Positions 28,855 to 39,346 of a stretch of DNA of 64,000 nt are shown piece by piece; the stretch's first letter is position 1, and the number at the start of each line of letters is the position of its first letter. Below the pieces are notes generated by a model. That model saw only the letters and a list, made by a program, of their open reading frames with translations. It had not been told where the DNA came from and made no database searches. The stretch comes from Corynebacterium auris (lineage in GTDB: Bacteria > Actinomycetota > Actinomycetes > Mycobacteriales > Mycobacteriaceae). The position numbers and the translations under genes were made by a program. The DNA lies in assembly GCF_030408575.1 (NCBI RefSeq), contig NZ_CP047047.1, positions 2,287,275-2,351,274 of the forward strand. Reading direction: 5' to 3'.

Positions 28855-30348
28855 TTAGTGCTTGTGGTAGAGCGACTTCTTCCAGTACTGCGGCTCGGAC
28901 GTGACCATCACCCCGAGGCTGCGGAAGATCCCCTCGTCCACGGAGCCGAGGATGGTGGTGGCGTGCGCGTCGCAGCCGCGCAGCTGCGGCAGCATGTCTA
29001 GGGCGCGGCGGGCATCCGGGTTTGCGGCGGCGGAGGCGGACAGGGCGATGAGGACCTCGTCGGTGTGCAGGCGCGGGTTGGAGGAGCCGAGGTAGACGGT
29101 CTTGAGCGACTGGATCGGCTCGATCGAGGCGGGCGAGAGCAAGTGCACCTCGTCGGGGATCCCGGCGAGGAGCTTCAGGGCGTTGAGGACCACGGCCGCC
29201 GAAGGCCCGAGCAGGTCGGAGGTCTTGCCGGTGACGATGCGGCCGTCGGACAGCTCGAGGGCGACCCCGGGGTTGCCCGTGCGCTCGGCGACCTCGAGGG
29301 CCGGGGCGACGACGACGCGGTCGCTGACGCTGCAGTCGGCTTTGCGCATGACGGTGGCGACGCGGTCGGAGATGGTGGAGTCCGCCTCGGCGCGGCGCTC
29401 GTCGACGAGCGCCTTGTAGTAGCGGCGGATGATCTCCTGCTCGGCGGCGTGGCGGCAGGCGGCGTCGTCGGAGATGCAGTGGCCCGCCATGTTCACGCCC
29501 ATGTCGGTCGGGGACTGGTAGGGCTCCTCGCCGGTGACCTCACGCAGCAGGGAACGCAAAAGCGGGAAGACCTCGATGTCGCGGTTGTAGCTGGAGACCT
29601 TCTCGCCGTATGCCTCGAGGTGGTACTGGTCGATGACGTTGATGTCGTCGAGGTCCGCGGTGGCGGCCTCGTAGGCCAGGTTGACCGGGTGGCTGAGGGG
29701 GAGGTTCCAGATGGGGAAGGTCTCGAACTTGGCGTAGCCGGCCTTTTTGCCCCGCTTGTGCTCGTGGTAGATCTGACTCAGGCAGGTGGCCAGCTTGCCG
29801 GAGCCGGGGCCCGGCGCGGTCATGACGATGAGGTCGCGGCTGGTTTCGGCGTACTCGTTGAGCCCGAAGCCCTCCTCGGAGACGATGCGCGCGGTGTCGT
29901 TGGGGTAGCCGGGGATGACGCGGTGCCGCGAGACCTTCAGGCCGAGGCGGCGCAGGCGGGCGATGAACGCCTCCACCTGCGGGGTTCCGTCCTCGACCTG
30001 GGTGACCACGACGTTGTCGACGAGGAAGCCGAGGCCGCGGAACGCGTCGATCAACCGGAGCACGTCGTCCTCGTAGGTGATGCCCAGGTCGGCGCGGACC
30101 TTCTGGCGGAGGATGTCGCCAGCGTTGACGCACACCATGATCTCGACCTCGTCCTTGATCCGCTCGAGCATCGCGATCTTGTTGTCCGGGGTAAAGCCCG
30201 GCAGGACCCGGGACGCGTGGTGGTCGTCGAAAAGCTTGCCCCCCATCTCCAGATAGAGGGTGCCGCCGATCGCGCTGCGCCGGGCGCTGATGTGCTCCGA
30301 CTGCATCTCGATGTACCGCTCGCGGTCGAATCCTGTGGCATACGGCAT
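28855..30348 (-). CDS. DUF1846 family protein
   Basis: The protein has 497 residues, with AAAGGAAGG before the ATG. It matches the DUF1846 family along its whole length: [16 protein letters not shown] at the start, [37 protein letters not shown] (a glycine-rich P-loop-like segment near 185), and [13 protein letters not shown]. Crystal structures exist for this family but the reaction is unknown; ATP or NTP use is suggested by the glycine-rich motif. It is followed by a 106-base gap and then the dehydrogenase on the same strand. Confidence 0.85.
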   Translation of the reverse strand: MPYATGFDRERYIEMQSEHISARRSAIGGTLYLEMGGKLFDDHHASRVLPGFTPDNKIAMLERIKDEVEIMVCVNAGDILRQKVRADLGITYEDDVLRLIDAFRGLGFLVDNVVVTQVEDGTPQVEAFIARLRRLGLKVSRHRVIPGYPNDTARIVSEEGFGLNEYAETSRDLIVMTAPGPGSGKLATCLSQIYHEHKRGKKAGYAKFETFPIWNLPLSHPVNLAYEAATADLDDINVIDQYHLEAYGEKVSSYNRDIEVFPLLRSLLREVTGEEPYQSPTDMGVNMAGHCISDDAACRHAAEQEIIRRYYKALVDERRAEADSTISDRVATVMRKADCSVSDRVVVAPALEVAERTGNPGVALELSDGRIVTGKTSDLLGPSAAVVLNALKLLAGIPDEVHLLSPASIEPIQSLKTVYLGSSNPRLHTDEVLIALSASAAANPDARRALDMLPQLRGCDAHATTILGSVDEGIFRSLGVMVTSEPQYWKKSLYHKH

Positions 30349-30417
30349 GGGCGCCTTCCTTTCGCGTGGAGAACGTCGCGTGGAGAACGAGGAAAGTCTA
30401 GCGCGGGCGCCGCACCG

Positions 30418-32625
30418 CTACAGGGCGTGGGCCTGCTTGAACTCGCGGCGGCGGGCGTGCAGGATCGGCTCGGTGTAGCCGGCGGGTGAGCGGGTGCCCT
30501 CGAAGATGAGATCCTTCGCCGCCTGGAAGCCGATGGAGGCGTCATAGTCGGCGGCCATGGGCAGGTAGTTGGCGTCGCCCTCGTTCTGCTTGTCCACCAC
30601 CTTGGCCATGCGCTTCAGGGACTCGAGCACCTGCTCCTCGGTGACCACGCCGTGGGTGATCCAGTTGGCCAGAAGCTGCGAGGAGATGCGCAAGGTGGCG
30701 CGGTCCTCCATGAGGTCGACGTCGTGGATATCGGGCACCTTGGAGCAGCCAACGCCCTGCTCAACCCAGCGGATGACGTAGCCCAGGATGGACTGACAGT
30801 TGTTGTCCACCTCCTCGCGCTTTTCCTCCTCGGACCAGTTGTCGCCGGCGGCGACGGGGACGGTGAGCAGGTCAGTGAGGCACTCGCGGCGCCCGGCGGA
30901 GCGCAGCTCCTCCTGGACGGCCTGGACGTCGACCTCGTGGTAATGGATGGCGTGCAGGGTCGCGCCGGTCGGCGAAGGCACCCACGCGGTGTTGGCGCCC
31001 TCCCTGGGCTGGCCGATCTTCTTTTCGATCATCGCGGCCATGTGCTCGGTCTCGGCCCACATGCCCTTGCCGATCTGGGCGCGGCCGGGCAGGCCGTGCT
31101 CGATGCCGGCGTCGACGTTGTTGTCCTCGTAGGCCTGCTTCCACGGGGCGGTCTGCAGGTCAGCCTTGCGCACGAAGGGCCCGGCGTACATGGAGGTGTG
31201 GATCTCGTCGCCGGTGCGGTCGAGGAAGCCGGTGTTGATGAACACGAGGCGGTCGGCGGCGTTCGCGATGCAGGCGTCGAGGTTGACGGAGGTGCGGCGC
31301 TCCTCGTCCATCACGCCGACCTTGACGGTGTACTTGGGCAGGCCGAGGATCTCCTCGACGCGGTCGAAGATCTCGTTGGTGAAGGCAACCTCGTCCGGGC
31401 CGTGCTGCTTGGGCTTGACGATGTACATCGAGCCCGTGCGGGAGTTGCGGTGCGGGTTGTCCTCGCGCAGGCCGGGGATGGCGGCGGCGACGGTGAGCAG
31501 GCCGTCGAGGAGGCCCTCGGGCACCTCCTCGCCGTCGACGAGGATGGCCGGGGTGGTCATGAGGTGGCCAACGTTGCGGCACAGCATCATGGCGCGCCCG
31601 TGCAGGCGAACCTCGCCGCTGCCGTCGGCGGCGGTGTAGGTGAGGTCGTCGGCCTGGGTGCGCTCGAAGGTCTTTCCGCCCTTGGACACCGTCTCCGAGA
31701 TATCGCCCCTGTTCAGCCCGAACCAGGTGGCGTAGGCGGCCGCCTTGTCGGCGCCGTCGACGGCCGCGGCGGAGTCCTCGAAGTCCATGATGGAGCTGAC
31801 GGCCGCCTCGAGCAGGACGTCCTTGACGTGCGCTTTGTCCGTCTTGCCCACCGGGTGCTCGGCGTCGATCTGGATGATGATGTGCAGCCCGTTGTGGCGC
31901 AGCACGATTCCCTCCGGGGCGTCCTCCGAGCCCTGGTAGCCCACGTAGACCTCGGGCTGCGCGAGGCCGCGCTCCTCGCCGTCGACGGTGGCGGCGAAGG
32001 TCCCCCCACTCACCGAGTACTTCTCGACGTCCGCGTGGCGCGCCCCCTCGAGCGGAACGGCGCGGTCGAGGAACTCGCGCGCCCAGGCGATCACCTTGTC
32101 GCCGCGGACGGGGTTGTAGCTCGTGCCGGGTTCGGCGCCGCCTTCCTCGGAAATGACGTCGGTGCCGTAGAGGGCGTCGTACAGCGACCCGTAGCGGGCG
32201 TTGGCCGCGTTGATGGCAAAGCGGGCATTGGTGATGGGAACGACGAGCTGCGGGCCGGCGACCTCAGCGAACTCCGCGTCGACGTTTTCGGTGCGGATCT
32301 TCTCCCCGCGCGGCTGGTCCACCAGGTAGCCGATTGCCCGGAGAAACTTTTCGTGCTCTGCCGGGTCGGGCTTGCCCGGGGTGGCGCGGTAGTAGTCGTC
32401 GAGCTGGCTCTGCAGCTCGTCGCGGCGCTCGAGCAGGGCCTTGTTCTTCGGGGTGAGGTCGGCGAAGTAGGACGCCGCCTTGTCCCAGAACTCGTCGGCG
32501 GCGATGCCGATTTCGGGGAGCAGCTCGTCGGCCACGAAGTCGTGCAGCGGGCGGGCCACCTGAAGGCCCGCCACCTCGACGCGTTCCGTGCGGTCGTCGG
32601 AGACTTCGAAACGGTCAGTGGTCAT
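30418..32625 (-). CDS. aceB: Malate synthase G
   Basis: The protein has 735 residues, the length of the G isoform; AAAGGA precedes the ATG. It contains the TIM-barrel with [10 protein letters not shown], the long [23 protein letters not shown] segment ([19 protein letters not shown]) and [13 protein letters not shown]. It condenses glyoxylate and acetyl-CoA to malate in the glyoxylate bypass, needed for growth on acetate, fatty acids and ethanol. It diverges from isocitrate lyase across a 453-base control region. Confidence 0.96.
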   Translation of the reverse strand: MTTDRFEVSDDRTERVEVAGLQVARPLHDFVADELLPEIGIAADEFWDKAASYFADLTPKNKALLERRDELQSQLDDYYRATPGKPDPAEHEKFLRAIGYLVDQPRGEKIRTENVDAEFAEVAGPQLVVPITNARFAINAANARYGSLYDALYGTDVISEEGGAEPGTSYNPVRGDKVIAWAREFLDRAVPLEGARHADVEKYSVSGGTFAATVDGEERGLAQPEVYVGYQGSEDAPEGIVLRHNGLHIIIQIDAEHPVGKTDKAHVKDVLLEAAVSSIMDFEDSAAAVDGADKAAAYATWFGLNRGDISETVSKGGKTFERTQADDLTYTAADGSGEVRLHGRAMMLCRNVGHLMTTPAILVDGEEVPEGLLDGLLTVAAAIPGLREDNPHRNSRTGSMYIVKPKQHGPDEVAFTNEIFDRVEEILGLPKYTVKVGVMDEERRTSVNLDACIANAADRLVFINTGFLDRTGDEIHTSMYAGPFVRKADLQTAPWKQAYEDNNVDAGIEHGLPGRAQIGKGMWAETEHMAAMIEKKIGQPREGANTAWVPSPTGATLHAIHYHEVDVQAVQEELRSAGRRECLTDLLTVPVAAGDNWSEEEKREEVDNNCQSILGYVIRWVEQGVGCSKVPDIHDVDLMEDRATLRISSQLLANWITHGVVTEEQVLESLKRMAKVVDKQNEGDANYLPMAADYDASIGFQAAKDLIFEGTRSPAGYTEPILHARRREFKQAHAL

Positions 32626-33078
32626 GGGACGGGGTCCTTTCTGTCTGTGCGGTCAGGGTGCGGGCCGTCGCTTAGCGCCCGGTTGTGTTATCTGGACTTA
32701 CTTGATTGAGGCTAGTGATGGACGTCACCAAAGTAAACGGATTTTCCAATGACAACCCGTCTCCTACCCCCGCTGGCAACATCCGGCGCGCCCCGGTCGC
32801 CGCTTTTCTCCCCCCGCTTGAACCCCCCTTAGGGTCGGCCCAAAGGTGCCCCGAGCTGCGCGAGCGCGGGAGGGCCCCTCCTGGAAGCGCGAGTTAGGTT
32901 CGCAAAATTAGCACCACAGCCGCATCCCCCCATGCGAAACCTAACAATGCCGAGGTATTGACTCATGTGGCGAAAATCGCAATACTGGCTGGCAACGCCA
33001 ATTCTTCGTGGCGCACTTCACATTGATGGGCCTGAGTGCAGACAGGCACGGCAGTCCAGCGAAAGGGGCTACTTCACT
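32626..33078. promoter_or_regulatory. aceB-aceA divergent control region
   Basis: This 453-base gap has no coding ORF. It holds a GlxR-type site at 32713-32730. TTCGCAAAA at 32897-32905 resembles the core of a RamB site, with weak support. In C. glutamicum the same region is bound by GlxR, RamA and RamB. Confidence 0.55.
32713..32730. promoter_or_regulatory. GlxR/CRP-type binding site
   Basis: TAGTGA-TGGACG-TCACCA contains the GTGA-N6-TCAC core of corynebacterial GlxR and E. coli CRP sites, with one mismatch to TGTGA-N6-TCACA on each side. It lies about 90 bases before aceB. Confidence 0.6.
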
Positions 33079-34374
33079 ATGACGACCAACACCGGTAAGG
33101 CACGTACCGCAGCGGAGATCCAGAAGGACTGGGACGAGAACCCGCGCTGGAAGGGCATCCAGCGCGACTACACCGCCGAGCAGGTTGAGAAGCTGCAGGG
33201 CACCGTGGTCGAGGAGCACACCCTGGCCAAGCGCGGCGCCGAGATCCTCTGGGACGGCGTGACCAAGGGCGACGGCTCCTACATCCACGCCCTCGGCGCC
33301 CTGACCGGCAACCAGGCTGTGCAGCAGGTGCGCGGCGGCCTGAAGGCCGTCTACCTCTCCGGTTGGCAGGTTGCCGGCGACGCCAACCTGGCGGGCCACA
33401 CCTACCCGGACCAGTCCCTCTACCCGGCGAACTCCGTCCCGAACGTCGTCCGCCGCATCAACAACGCGCTGCTGCGCGCCGACGAGATCGCCCGCGTCGA
33501 GGGCGACACCTCCGTGGACAACTGGGTCGTTCCGATCGTCGCTGACGGCGAGGCCGGCTTCGGTGGCGCGCTGAACGTCTACGAGCTGCAGAAGGCGATG
33601 ATCGCCGCCGGCGCCGCCGGCACCCACTGGGAGGACCAGCTGGCCTCCGAGAAGAAGTGCGGCCACCTCGGCGGCAAGGTGCTCATCCCGACGCAGCAGC
33701 ACATCCGCACCCTCACCTCGGCCCGCCTGGCTGCCGACGTCGCCAACACCCCGACCGTCGTCATCGCCCGCACCGACGCCGAGGCCGCCACGCTCATCAC
33801 CTCCGACGTCGACGAGCGCGACCAGCAGTTCCTCACCGGCGAGAAGTCCGCCGAGGGCTACTACTACGTCAAGAACGGCATCGAGCCCTCCATTGCGCGC
33901 GCGAAGTCCTACGCCCCGTACGCGGACCTGATCTGGATGGAGACCGGCACCCCGGACCTCGAGGTGGCCAAGAAGTTCGCCGAGTCCGTCAAGGCCGAGT
34001 TCCCGGACCAGCTGCTCGCCTACAACTGCTCCCCCTCCTTCAACTGGTCCAAGCACCTGTCGCCGGAGGAGATCGCCAAGTTCCAGAAGGAGCTCGGCGC
34101 CATGGGCTTCACCTTCCAGTTCATCACCCTGGCCGGCTTCCACGCCCTCAACTACAGCATGTTCGACCTGGCTCACGGCTACGCCCGCGACGGCATGAGC
34201 GCCTTCGTGGACCTGCAGAACCGCGAGTTCAAGGCCGCCGAGGAGCGCGGCTTCACCGCCGTCAAGCACCAGCGCGAGGTCGGTGCCGGCTACTTCGACA
34301 CCATCGCCACCACCGTCGACCCGAACACCTCCACCGCAGCGCTGAAGGGCTCCACCGAGGAGTCGCAGTTCTAA
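33079..34374 (+). CDS. aceA: Isocitrate lyase
   Basis: I start this at 33079 ([19 protein letters not shown]), giving 431 residues, with GAAAGGGG upstream; the frame opens earlier but that part is not coding. The signature KKCGHLGGK holds the catalytic Cys194. [16 protein letters not shown] and [16 protein letters not shown] are family-typical. It splits isocitrate into glyoxylate and succinate and forms the bypass with malate synthase on the other strand. A strong terminator follows. Confidence 0.97.
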   Translation: MTTNTGKARTAAEIQKDWDENPRWKGIQRDYTAEQVEKLQGTVVEEHTLAKRGAEILWDGVTKGDGSYIHALGALTGNQAVQQVRGGLKAVYLSGWQVAGDANLAGHTYPDQSLYPANSVPNVVRRINNALLRADEIARVEGDTSVDNWVVPIVADGEAGFGGALNVYELQKAMIAAGAAGTHWEDQLASEKKCGHLGGKVLIPTQQHIRTLTSARLAADVANTPTVVIARTDAEAATLITSDVDERDQQFLTGEKSAEGYYYVKNGIEPSIARAKSYAPYADLIWMETGTPDLEVAKKFAESVKAEFPDQLLAYNCSPSFNWSKHLSPEEIAKFQKELGAMGFTFQFITLAGFHALNYSMFDLAHGYARDGMSAFVDLQNREFKAAEERGFTAVKHQREVGAGYFDTIATTVDPNTSTAALKGSTEESQF

Positions 34375-34403
34375 GCGGTTCTAAGCGTTCACCGCGCGTG
34401 AGG

Positions 34404-34430
34404 GGAAACCGCAGGGTTTCCCCTTTTTGC
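34404..34430 (+). terminator. Terminator after aceA
   Basis: GGGGAAACC (34404-34412) pairs perfectly with GGTTTCCCC (34417-34425) around GCAG and is followed by five Ts. Confidence 0.85.
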
Positions 34431-34461
34431 GTAGACGCCCCCTGAGAACGAGGAGAAATCC

Positions 34462-34959
34462 ATGCCATCCTGCATAGCAACAGCAGACATCGCCGACCTC
34501 TACGGCGACCAGGAGCAGCTGGCCAGCTGCGACACCCAATTCATCAACTTCGGCGGCCTCACCTCGTTTTGCGGGGAGATTGTCACCATCACCTGCTTCG
34601 AGGACAACGGCCTGGTGAAAAAGACCCTCAACTCCCCCGGCCGGGGCAAGGTCTTGGTCGTCGACGGCCACGGCAGCGTGCACACGGCCCTGATGGGTGA
34701 CAAGATCGCGCAGGCGGGCGTGGACAACGGCTGGGCCGGCGTGGTCATCAACGGCGCGATCCGCGACTCCGCCGCGGTGGCGACCATGCAGATCGGCTGC
34801 AAGGCGCTGGGCACCAACCCGCGCAAGTCCTCCAAGGACGGCGTCGGCTCCGTCAACTCGCGCGTGGTCATCGGCGGCGTGGAGTTCCACCCCGGCCACT
34901 TCCTGTACGCGGACGCGGACGGCATCGTGGTCACCCCGGAGCCCATCGACCACGACTAG
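34462..34959 (+). CDS. RraA-like protein (4-hydroxy-4-methyl-2-oxoglutarate aldolase family)
   Basis: The protein has 165 residues. It follows the RraA pattern: [10 protein letters not shown] at the start, [39 protein letters not shown]. The G-x-R-D motif (IRD, near residue 100) is the active-site pair of the HMG/CHA aldolases in this family, so it may be an aldolase rather than the E. coli RNase E inhibitor. Both functions occur under the same fold. It has AGGAG before the ATG and is preceded by the aceA terminator, so it has its own promoter or read-through only. Confidence 0.82.
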   Translation: MPSCIATADIADLYGDQEQLASCDTQFINFGGLTSFCGEIVTITCFEDNGLVKKTLNSPGRGKVLVVDGHGSVHTALMGDKIAQAGVDNGWAGVVINGAIRDSAAVATMQIGCKALGTNPRKSSKDGVGSVNSRVVIGGVEFHPGHFLYADADGIVVTPEPIDHD

Positions 34960-34977
34960 CGCCCTTAAGGTGGGGGC

Positions 34978-35769
34978 ATGCCCGAAGGCCACGTTCTACA
35001 CCGGCTTGCCCACCACCTCAACGCGCACTTCCGCGGCGCCCCCTTGGAGGCCTCCTCGCCCCAGGGCCGCTTCGAGGCCTCGCCTATCGACGCCTCCCTC
35101 CTGCTCCGGGCCGAGGCCTTCGGCAAACACCTTTTCATGGCGTTTTCCTCCGGTCACACCGTCCACATCCACCTCGGCCTCATCGGCTCGCTGCGCTTCG
35201 AGCCACCCGCCGAGGTGCGGGGCCAGATCCGGCTGCGCCTAGTCTCCGCCGAGCAGGCTGCGAACCTGCGCGGCCCCCAGACCTGCCGCTACGTCTCCCC
35301 CGTGGAGCAGCAGGAAATTCTGGATACCGCCGGCGAAGACCCGCTGCGCGAGGACGCCGACCCGGACGCGCTGTGGGAGCGGGTTCACGCTTCCCGGCGT
35401 TCCATCGGCTCGCTGATGATGGACCAGAAGCTTTTCGCCGGGGTGGGAAACATCTACCGCGCCGAGCCCCTTTTTCGCCTTGGTATCTCACCCTTTCTTC
35501 CGGGCCGTGACCTCGCTCGGGAGGAATTCGATGCGCTCTGGGCAGACCTTGTCGCACTCATGCACTACGGGGTAGAGCACGGACGCATAGACACCGTGCG
35601 CCCCGAGCACTCGCCAGAGGCGATGGGGCGCGCCCCGCGGGCGGACGATCACGGCGGCGAGGTCTACGTTTACCGCCGCGCCGGCGAGCCCTGCCTTGTC
35701 TGCTCCACGCCGATCGCAGTGAAAAAGGTGGAGGGGCGCAACCTGTTCTGGTGCCCGGGCTGCCAGTAG
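34978..35769 (+). CDS. Nei/Fpg-type DNA glycosylase
   Basis: The protein has 263 residues, with AAGGTGGGGG before the ATG. It begins MPEGH, where Pro2 and Glu3 are the catalytic pair after removal of Met. The helix-two-turn-helix contains LMMDQKLFAGVGNIYRAEPLF, and the C-terminal zinc finger has CLVC and CPGC. It excises oxidised bases such as formamidopyrimidines and nicks the backbone. MPEGHxxHRLA is typical of the actinobacterial Nei2 branch. It lies 19 bases after the RraA gene. Confidence 0.92.
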   Translation: MPEGHVLHRLAHHLNAHFRGAPLEASSPQGRFEASPIDASLLLRAEAFGKHLFMAFSSGHTVHIHLGLIGSLRFEPPAEVRGQIRLRLVSAEQAANLRGPQTCRYVSPVEQQEILDTAGEDPLREDADPDALWERVHASRRSIGSLMMDQKLFAGVGNIYRAEPLFRLGISPFLPGRDLAREEFDALWADLVALMHYGVEHGRIDTVRPEHSPEAMGRAPRADDHGGEVYVYRRAGEPCLVCSTPIAVKKVEGRNLFWCPGCQ

Positions 35770-35778
35770 CATGGCGGC

Positions 35779-37269
35779 ATGTTCCACACGGCCTACACCG
35801 CAGAACAGATCCGCGCGGCGGAAAAACCTCTGATCAGCGCGCAATCCGCGCCGGATGAACTGATGAAGCAGGCGGCGCACGCCGCCTTCCGCACCGCCGA
35901 GGCGATGCTCGGCGCACCCTCGCGGGTGCTTCTGCTGGTGGGCAAGGGCGGCAACGGCGCAGACGCGCTCTACGCGGGCGCCGAACTTGCCCTCGCCGGG
36001 CACCGCGTCGACGCGTGGTGCGTGTTCGGCACCGCCCATTCCCCCGCCCTCGAGGCGTTGCGCAACGCCGGGGGCCGGGTTCTTTCGGCCCCGCCGAACG
36101 ATCTTTACGATTTGCTCGTCGACGGGGTGGTCGGCCTCGGCGGCTCCGGGAGCCTGCCCGCCGAGCTGGAGCGGACCCTTACGGCGGCGCGCCAGGTGCT
36201 CGCCATCGACGTTCCCAGCGGGATCGACGCGGATACGGGTGAGGCCGCCGACGTGCACGTCGTGGCCGACGTCACCGTGACCTTCGGCGGTTGGCGGCTC
36301 GCCCACGCGCTCGCCCCCGAGTGCGGCACGCCTGTCGTGGCCGACATCGGCGGACTATCGCGCGAGCTGCGCTCCGTGGCGGGTGTGACGGTCGCGCGCG
36401 CCACCTGCCCGCAGCGCTCTTGGCCGGACGGCCTGGTGCCCCTCGGGCCGCTTTCGGGGCCTTCCCTCGAGCCCGGCGCGCGCGATGACAAGTACTCCGG
36501 CGGCGTGGTGGGCATCCGCGCCGGTAGCAGCACCTACCCCGGCGCGGCAATCCTCTGCGTGGCGGGCGCGGTCGCGGCGACCTCCGCGATGGTCCGCTAC
36601 GCGGGACCGCAGGCCATAGAGGTCGTGCGCGCGCACCCCGAGGTCGTCGCGGCGCCGACTCTGGAGCAGACCGGCCGCGTCCAGGCGTGGGTGTACGGCC
36701 CCGGCGCCGGCACCGACGACGCCGCCGCCCGCGAGCTCGCGTCGCTGCTGGCGCGCGAGGAGCCCGTGCTTATCGACGCCGACGGCCTGACCCTCCTGGC
36801 CGAGCACGAGCACCTCCGCCACGCGCTGCGCGAGCGGCGCGGCCCCGCGGTGGTCACGCCCCACGACGGCGAAGCGAAGCGCCTCGCCTCGGCGGTGGGC
36901 CTGGAGGACAAAGACCGCCTCACCTCGGCCCGCGAGCTCGCCGATCGCCTGGGCTGCACCGTTGTGCGGAAGGGGCGCTCCACCATCATCGCGGAGCCCA
37001 ACGGTGGGGAGTGCTCCATCGTTGAGGCGGGCAATTCATGGGCGGCCACCCCCGGCTCGGGCGACGTCCTGGCCGGTGTTGCGGGTGCCCGGATGGCGCG
37101 CGGCGAAGGCCTGCTCCACGCCGTGCAGGTCCACGCGGCGGCGGCCAAGCTGGCGGCCGCGACGCCCTACGGCGAGGCCCCCACCTCGGCCAGCGCCATC
37201 GCAGCGCACGTTCGCTCCGCTACCGCGCTCCTCTCCGGCGCCGGTTGTGCGGCCACAGCCAGGTCATGA
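35779..37269 (+). CDS. Bifunctional NAD(P)HX epimerase and dehydratase
   Basis: The protein has 496 residues, starting 10 bases after the glycosylase. Residues 1-210 form the YjeF_N epimerase (VGKGGNGADALYAGAELALAG and LAIDVPSGIDADTG). Residues 230-490 form the ADP-dependent dehydratase of the ribokinase fold (PVLIDADGLTLLA, VVTPHDGEAKRLA, TPGSGDVLAGVAGARMARG). It repairs NADH and NADPH hydrates that arise by heat or enzymatic error. It overlaps the convergent membrane protein gene by 50 bases. Confidence 0.94.
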   Translation: MFHTAYTAEQIRAAEKPLISAQSAPDELMKQAAHAAFRTAEAMLGAPSRVLLLVGKGGNGADALYAGAELALAGHRVDAWCVFGTAHSPALEALRNAGGRVLSAPPNDLYDLLVDGVVGLGGSGSLPAELERTLTAARQVLAIDVPSGIDADTGEAADVHVVADVTVTFGGWRLAHALAPECGTPVVADIGGLSRELRSVAGVTVARATCPQRSWPDGLVPLGPLSGPSLEPGARDDKYSGGVVGIRAGSSTYPGAAILCVAGAVAATSAMVRYAGPQAIEVVRAHPEVVAAPTLEQTGRVQAWVYGPGAGTDDAAARELASLLAREEPVLIDADGLTLLAEHEHLRHALRERRGPAVVTPHDGEAKRLASAVGLEDKDRLTSARELADRLGCTVVRKGRSTIIAEPNGGECSIVEAGNSWAATPGSGDVLAGVAGARMARGEGLLHAVQVHAAAAKLAAATPYGEAPTSASAIAAHVRSATALLSGAGCAATARS

Positions 37270-37963
37270 TCGCCCACCCGCCGATAACGCCGACCGCGGC
37301 GACGGGGATGTAGTAGGGCCAGCGCCCCATGAGCTGCAGGATGGACCAGCCGCGCGGGTAGCCGGAAAGGAAGACGTAGTTGCCGCCGGTGAGGCGGTTG
37401 ACCTGGGTGGCAAAGGCAGCCCAGGCGAGCGTGATGGCCGTGGTCACGCGGAAGTCGCGCCACGTGGGGCGGTACCCGAGAGCGAAGGTGAGCACGGTGG
37501 GCACCACGAGGGCGGCGGAGTGGAAGAACCAGTAGGCGAGCTCCTGCAGCTGCGGCCGGTCAAGCACGTAGGCCATGTCCGGGAACAGCAGCGCCATGGG
37601 GTTGAGCAGAAAGCCCCAGTAGTAGGACAACGCGGTGGCGGTCGGGGCGCCCGTGGCCAGGGCGAGCGGCGTGATCACGCGCAGGATGTCGGTGATGTGG
37701 AAGGGAGCTGTCTCGTCCCACACGATGCGCGAGGGGGACAGCACCCACAAGTAGTAGACGAGGGAGCAGGCGCCGAGGACTGCGCCGGCGACCTTGCGAG
37801 CCGCCTTCACCGTGGAGCGCGGCAGCGAACGCACCGCCACGACGAGGACGCCGCACAGCGTAATGAGGAGAACCAGGACGCCAAGGTGGCGGCGATCGAA
37901 CTGGGTGATCGTGCGGTAGGACCTGCCGTTGCGTGAGGTCCAGTCAGGCGGGGTGTAGGGCAT
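37220..37963 (-). CDS. YwaF/TIGR02206-like membrane protein
   Basis: The protein has 247 residues with six or seven membrane segments. The pattern FHITDILRVITPLALATG followed by YYWGFLLNPMALLFPDMAY is that of TIGR02206 integral membrane proteins, whose function is unknown. The C-terminus is basic (PHNRRRRGAR), pointing into the cytoplasm. It converges with and overlaps the NAD(P)HX repair gene and diverges from the MFS gene. Confidence 0.75.
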   Translation of the reverse strand: MPYTPPDWTSRNGRSYRTITQFDRRHLGVLVLLITLCGVLVVAVRSLPRSTVKAARKVAGAVLGACSLVYYLWVLSPSRIVWDETAPFHITDILRVITPLALATGAPTATALSYYWGFLLNPMALLFPDMAYVLDRPQLQELAYWFFHSAALVVPTVLTFALGYRPTWRDFRVTTAITLAWAAFATQVNRLTGGNYVFLSGYPRGWSILQLMGRWPYYIPVAAVGVIGGWAIMTWLWPHNRRRRGAR

Positions 37964-38074
37964 GGCGTGCAGTATTTCCGAGGTTGCGTTGAATGATAAG
38001 GCACACTATCACACACGCCCAGCTTGTTCGCAGGTTCGGCGCCGTTCGCGCCCACTGCCCCGGAGGTCTATTTT
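37964..38074. promoter_or_regulatory. Divergent promoter region
   Basis: The gap between the YwaF-like and MFS genes contains TGATA-AGGCACAC-TATCA (37994-38011), a short palindrome that may be an operator. TTGCGT at 37985-37990 could be a -35 with TATCAC 17 bases on. Confidence 0.3.
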
Positions 38075-39244
38075 GTGCCTGTGCCCACCACCGACAAATT
38101 CCCCCTCCTGCCGCTCGCGGCGATGGGCTTCGCCGCCTTCGTCTACGTCACCTACGAGATGTTCGTCGTCGGCCTCATCACCCCGATGGCCGCGGACCTG
38201 GGGGTCACGGAGGGCAGCATCGGGCTGCTCATGACGGTGTACGCGGGGGTGGTGGCCGTGGTCACCATCCCGCTGATCTCCTGGACGAGCCACCTCGACC
38301 GGCGCCCCGTCTACATAGCCACCCTCTTCTTCCTCGCCGCGGGCGTGGTCCTGCAGGCCACCGCGCTCAACTACGCGATGCTCGCGGCCGCCCGCGTCAC
38401 CGCCGCGCTCACGCACGGCGTTTTCTGGTCCCTGGTCAACCCCATGGCGGCGCGCCTCGCCGGGCCGGGGCGCACGGGCAAGGCCGTCGCGGTGGTATCC
38501 ATGGGCTCGACGATGGCACTCGTGGCGGGCTCTCCTCTGGCCACGTTCCTCGGCGGCACCGTCGGCTGGCGGGCGGCCACGTGGGCGATCGGGGCGGGCG
38601 TGGCCCTGTCGGTCGTGGTGCTGTTGGCCACGCTGCCGCCGATGCCGGCGGTGCGGGCACAGGCGGGCGACGAGGAGGCCCGGGCCCGCTCCGCGTTGCC
38701 CTCCCTCATCGTGTTCCTTCTGCTCGCGGTCACTTCGGTGTTTGTCACCTACACCTACCTGGGCCTCATCATCGAGCGCGTCACCGCGCCCGAGCTGGTC
38801 GCCCCGGGGCTGTCGCTCTACGGGCTGTTCGGCGTTGTGGGTGTGGTGGTGGCCGGGCGGCGTGTGGACAAGCGCATGCTGCGGATGAACGGGCTCGCCC
38901 AGGTGTTGCTGCTGCTGGCGGCGGCCGCGGGGTTGGGCGCGCTCGCGGCGCAGGGGGTCGCCGCCCTAGTGCTGGTGTTCCTGCTCGTGGCGGCGATTGG
39001 CACGGGCGCGGGGGCACAGCCGACGTCGGCGACCACGCTGTTCCTCTTCGCGGGCCGCGAGAACCAGGACCGCGCCTCGGCGATCTACGTGGTCACGTTC
39101 CAGGTGGGCATCGCCTCGGGCTCGGCGCTCGGGGCGCTGACCGTCGACGCGGGTTTCCTGCCCGGCACGCTGCTCGCCACGGCCGCCCTCGCGCTCGGGG
39201 CGGGCGCGGTGCTTACGCTGTGGTCGCGTCCGTTGCTGCGGTAG
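38075..39244 (+). CDS. MFS transporter (DHA1/AraJ-like)
   Basis: I choose GTG at 38075, nine bases after GGAGG, giving 389 residues; the longer frame upstream has no ribosome site. It has 12 membrane segments. Family features include YVTYEMFVVGLITPMAADLG in helix 1, SHLDRRPVYIA after helix 2, and ARVTAALTHGVFWSLVNPMAARL in helix 4, as in the AraJ/YdhP efflux group. The substrate is unknown; sugars, arabinose polymers or drugs are proposed for relatives. Confidence 0.83.
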   Translation: MPVPTTDKFPLLPLAAMGFAAFVYVTYEMFVVGLITPMAADLGVTEGSIGLLMTVYAGVVAVVTIPLISWTSHLDRRPVYIATLFFLAAGVVLQATALNYAMLAAARVTAALTHGVFWSLVNPMAARLAGPGRTGKAVAVVSMGSTMALVAGSPLATFLGGTVGWRAATWAIGAGVALSVVVLLATLPPMPAVRAQAGDEEARARSALPSLIVFLLLAVTSVFVTYTYLGLIIERVTAPELVAPGLSLYGLFGVVGVVVAGRRVDKRMLRMNGLAQVLLLLAAAAGLGALAAQGVAALVLVFLLVAAIGTGAGAQPTSATTLFLFAGRENQDRASAIYVVTFQVGIASGSALGALTVDAGFLPGTLLATAALALGAGAVLTLWSRPLLR

Positions 39245-39257
39245 ACCGATCGGTCCC
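39242..39257. promoter_or_regulatory. Possible McbR-type site 1
   Basis: TAGAC-CGATCG-GTCCC overlaps the stop codon of the MFS gene. It matches the C. glutamicum McbR consensus TAGAC-N6-GTCTA at eight of ten fixed positions and contains the perfect palindrome GACCGATCGGTC. Confidence 0.35.
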
Positions 39258-39316
39258 TCTCTTCACCTTCGCGCTGGTGACCGTATTTAATTCGCCGTGC
39301 ATAGAGCGGTTGAGGT

Positions 39317-39332
39317 TGGACAGTTCTGTCTG
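39317..39332. promoter_or_regulatory. Possible McbR-type site 2 before ssuD
   Basis: TGGAC-AGTTCT-GTCTG lies 14 bases before the ssuD start codon and matches TAGAC-N6-GTCTA at eight of ten positions. McbR represses sulfur assimilation genes in C. glutamicum, so the position fits SsuD. Confidence 0.45.
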
Positions 39333-39346
39333 CTTAGGTAAGGCGC

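Noticed and set aside
30652..32709. 685-codon plus-strand ORF
   Set aside because: Antisense of malate synthase G, with no domain of its own.
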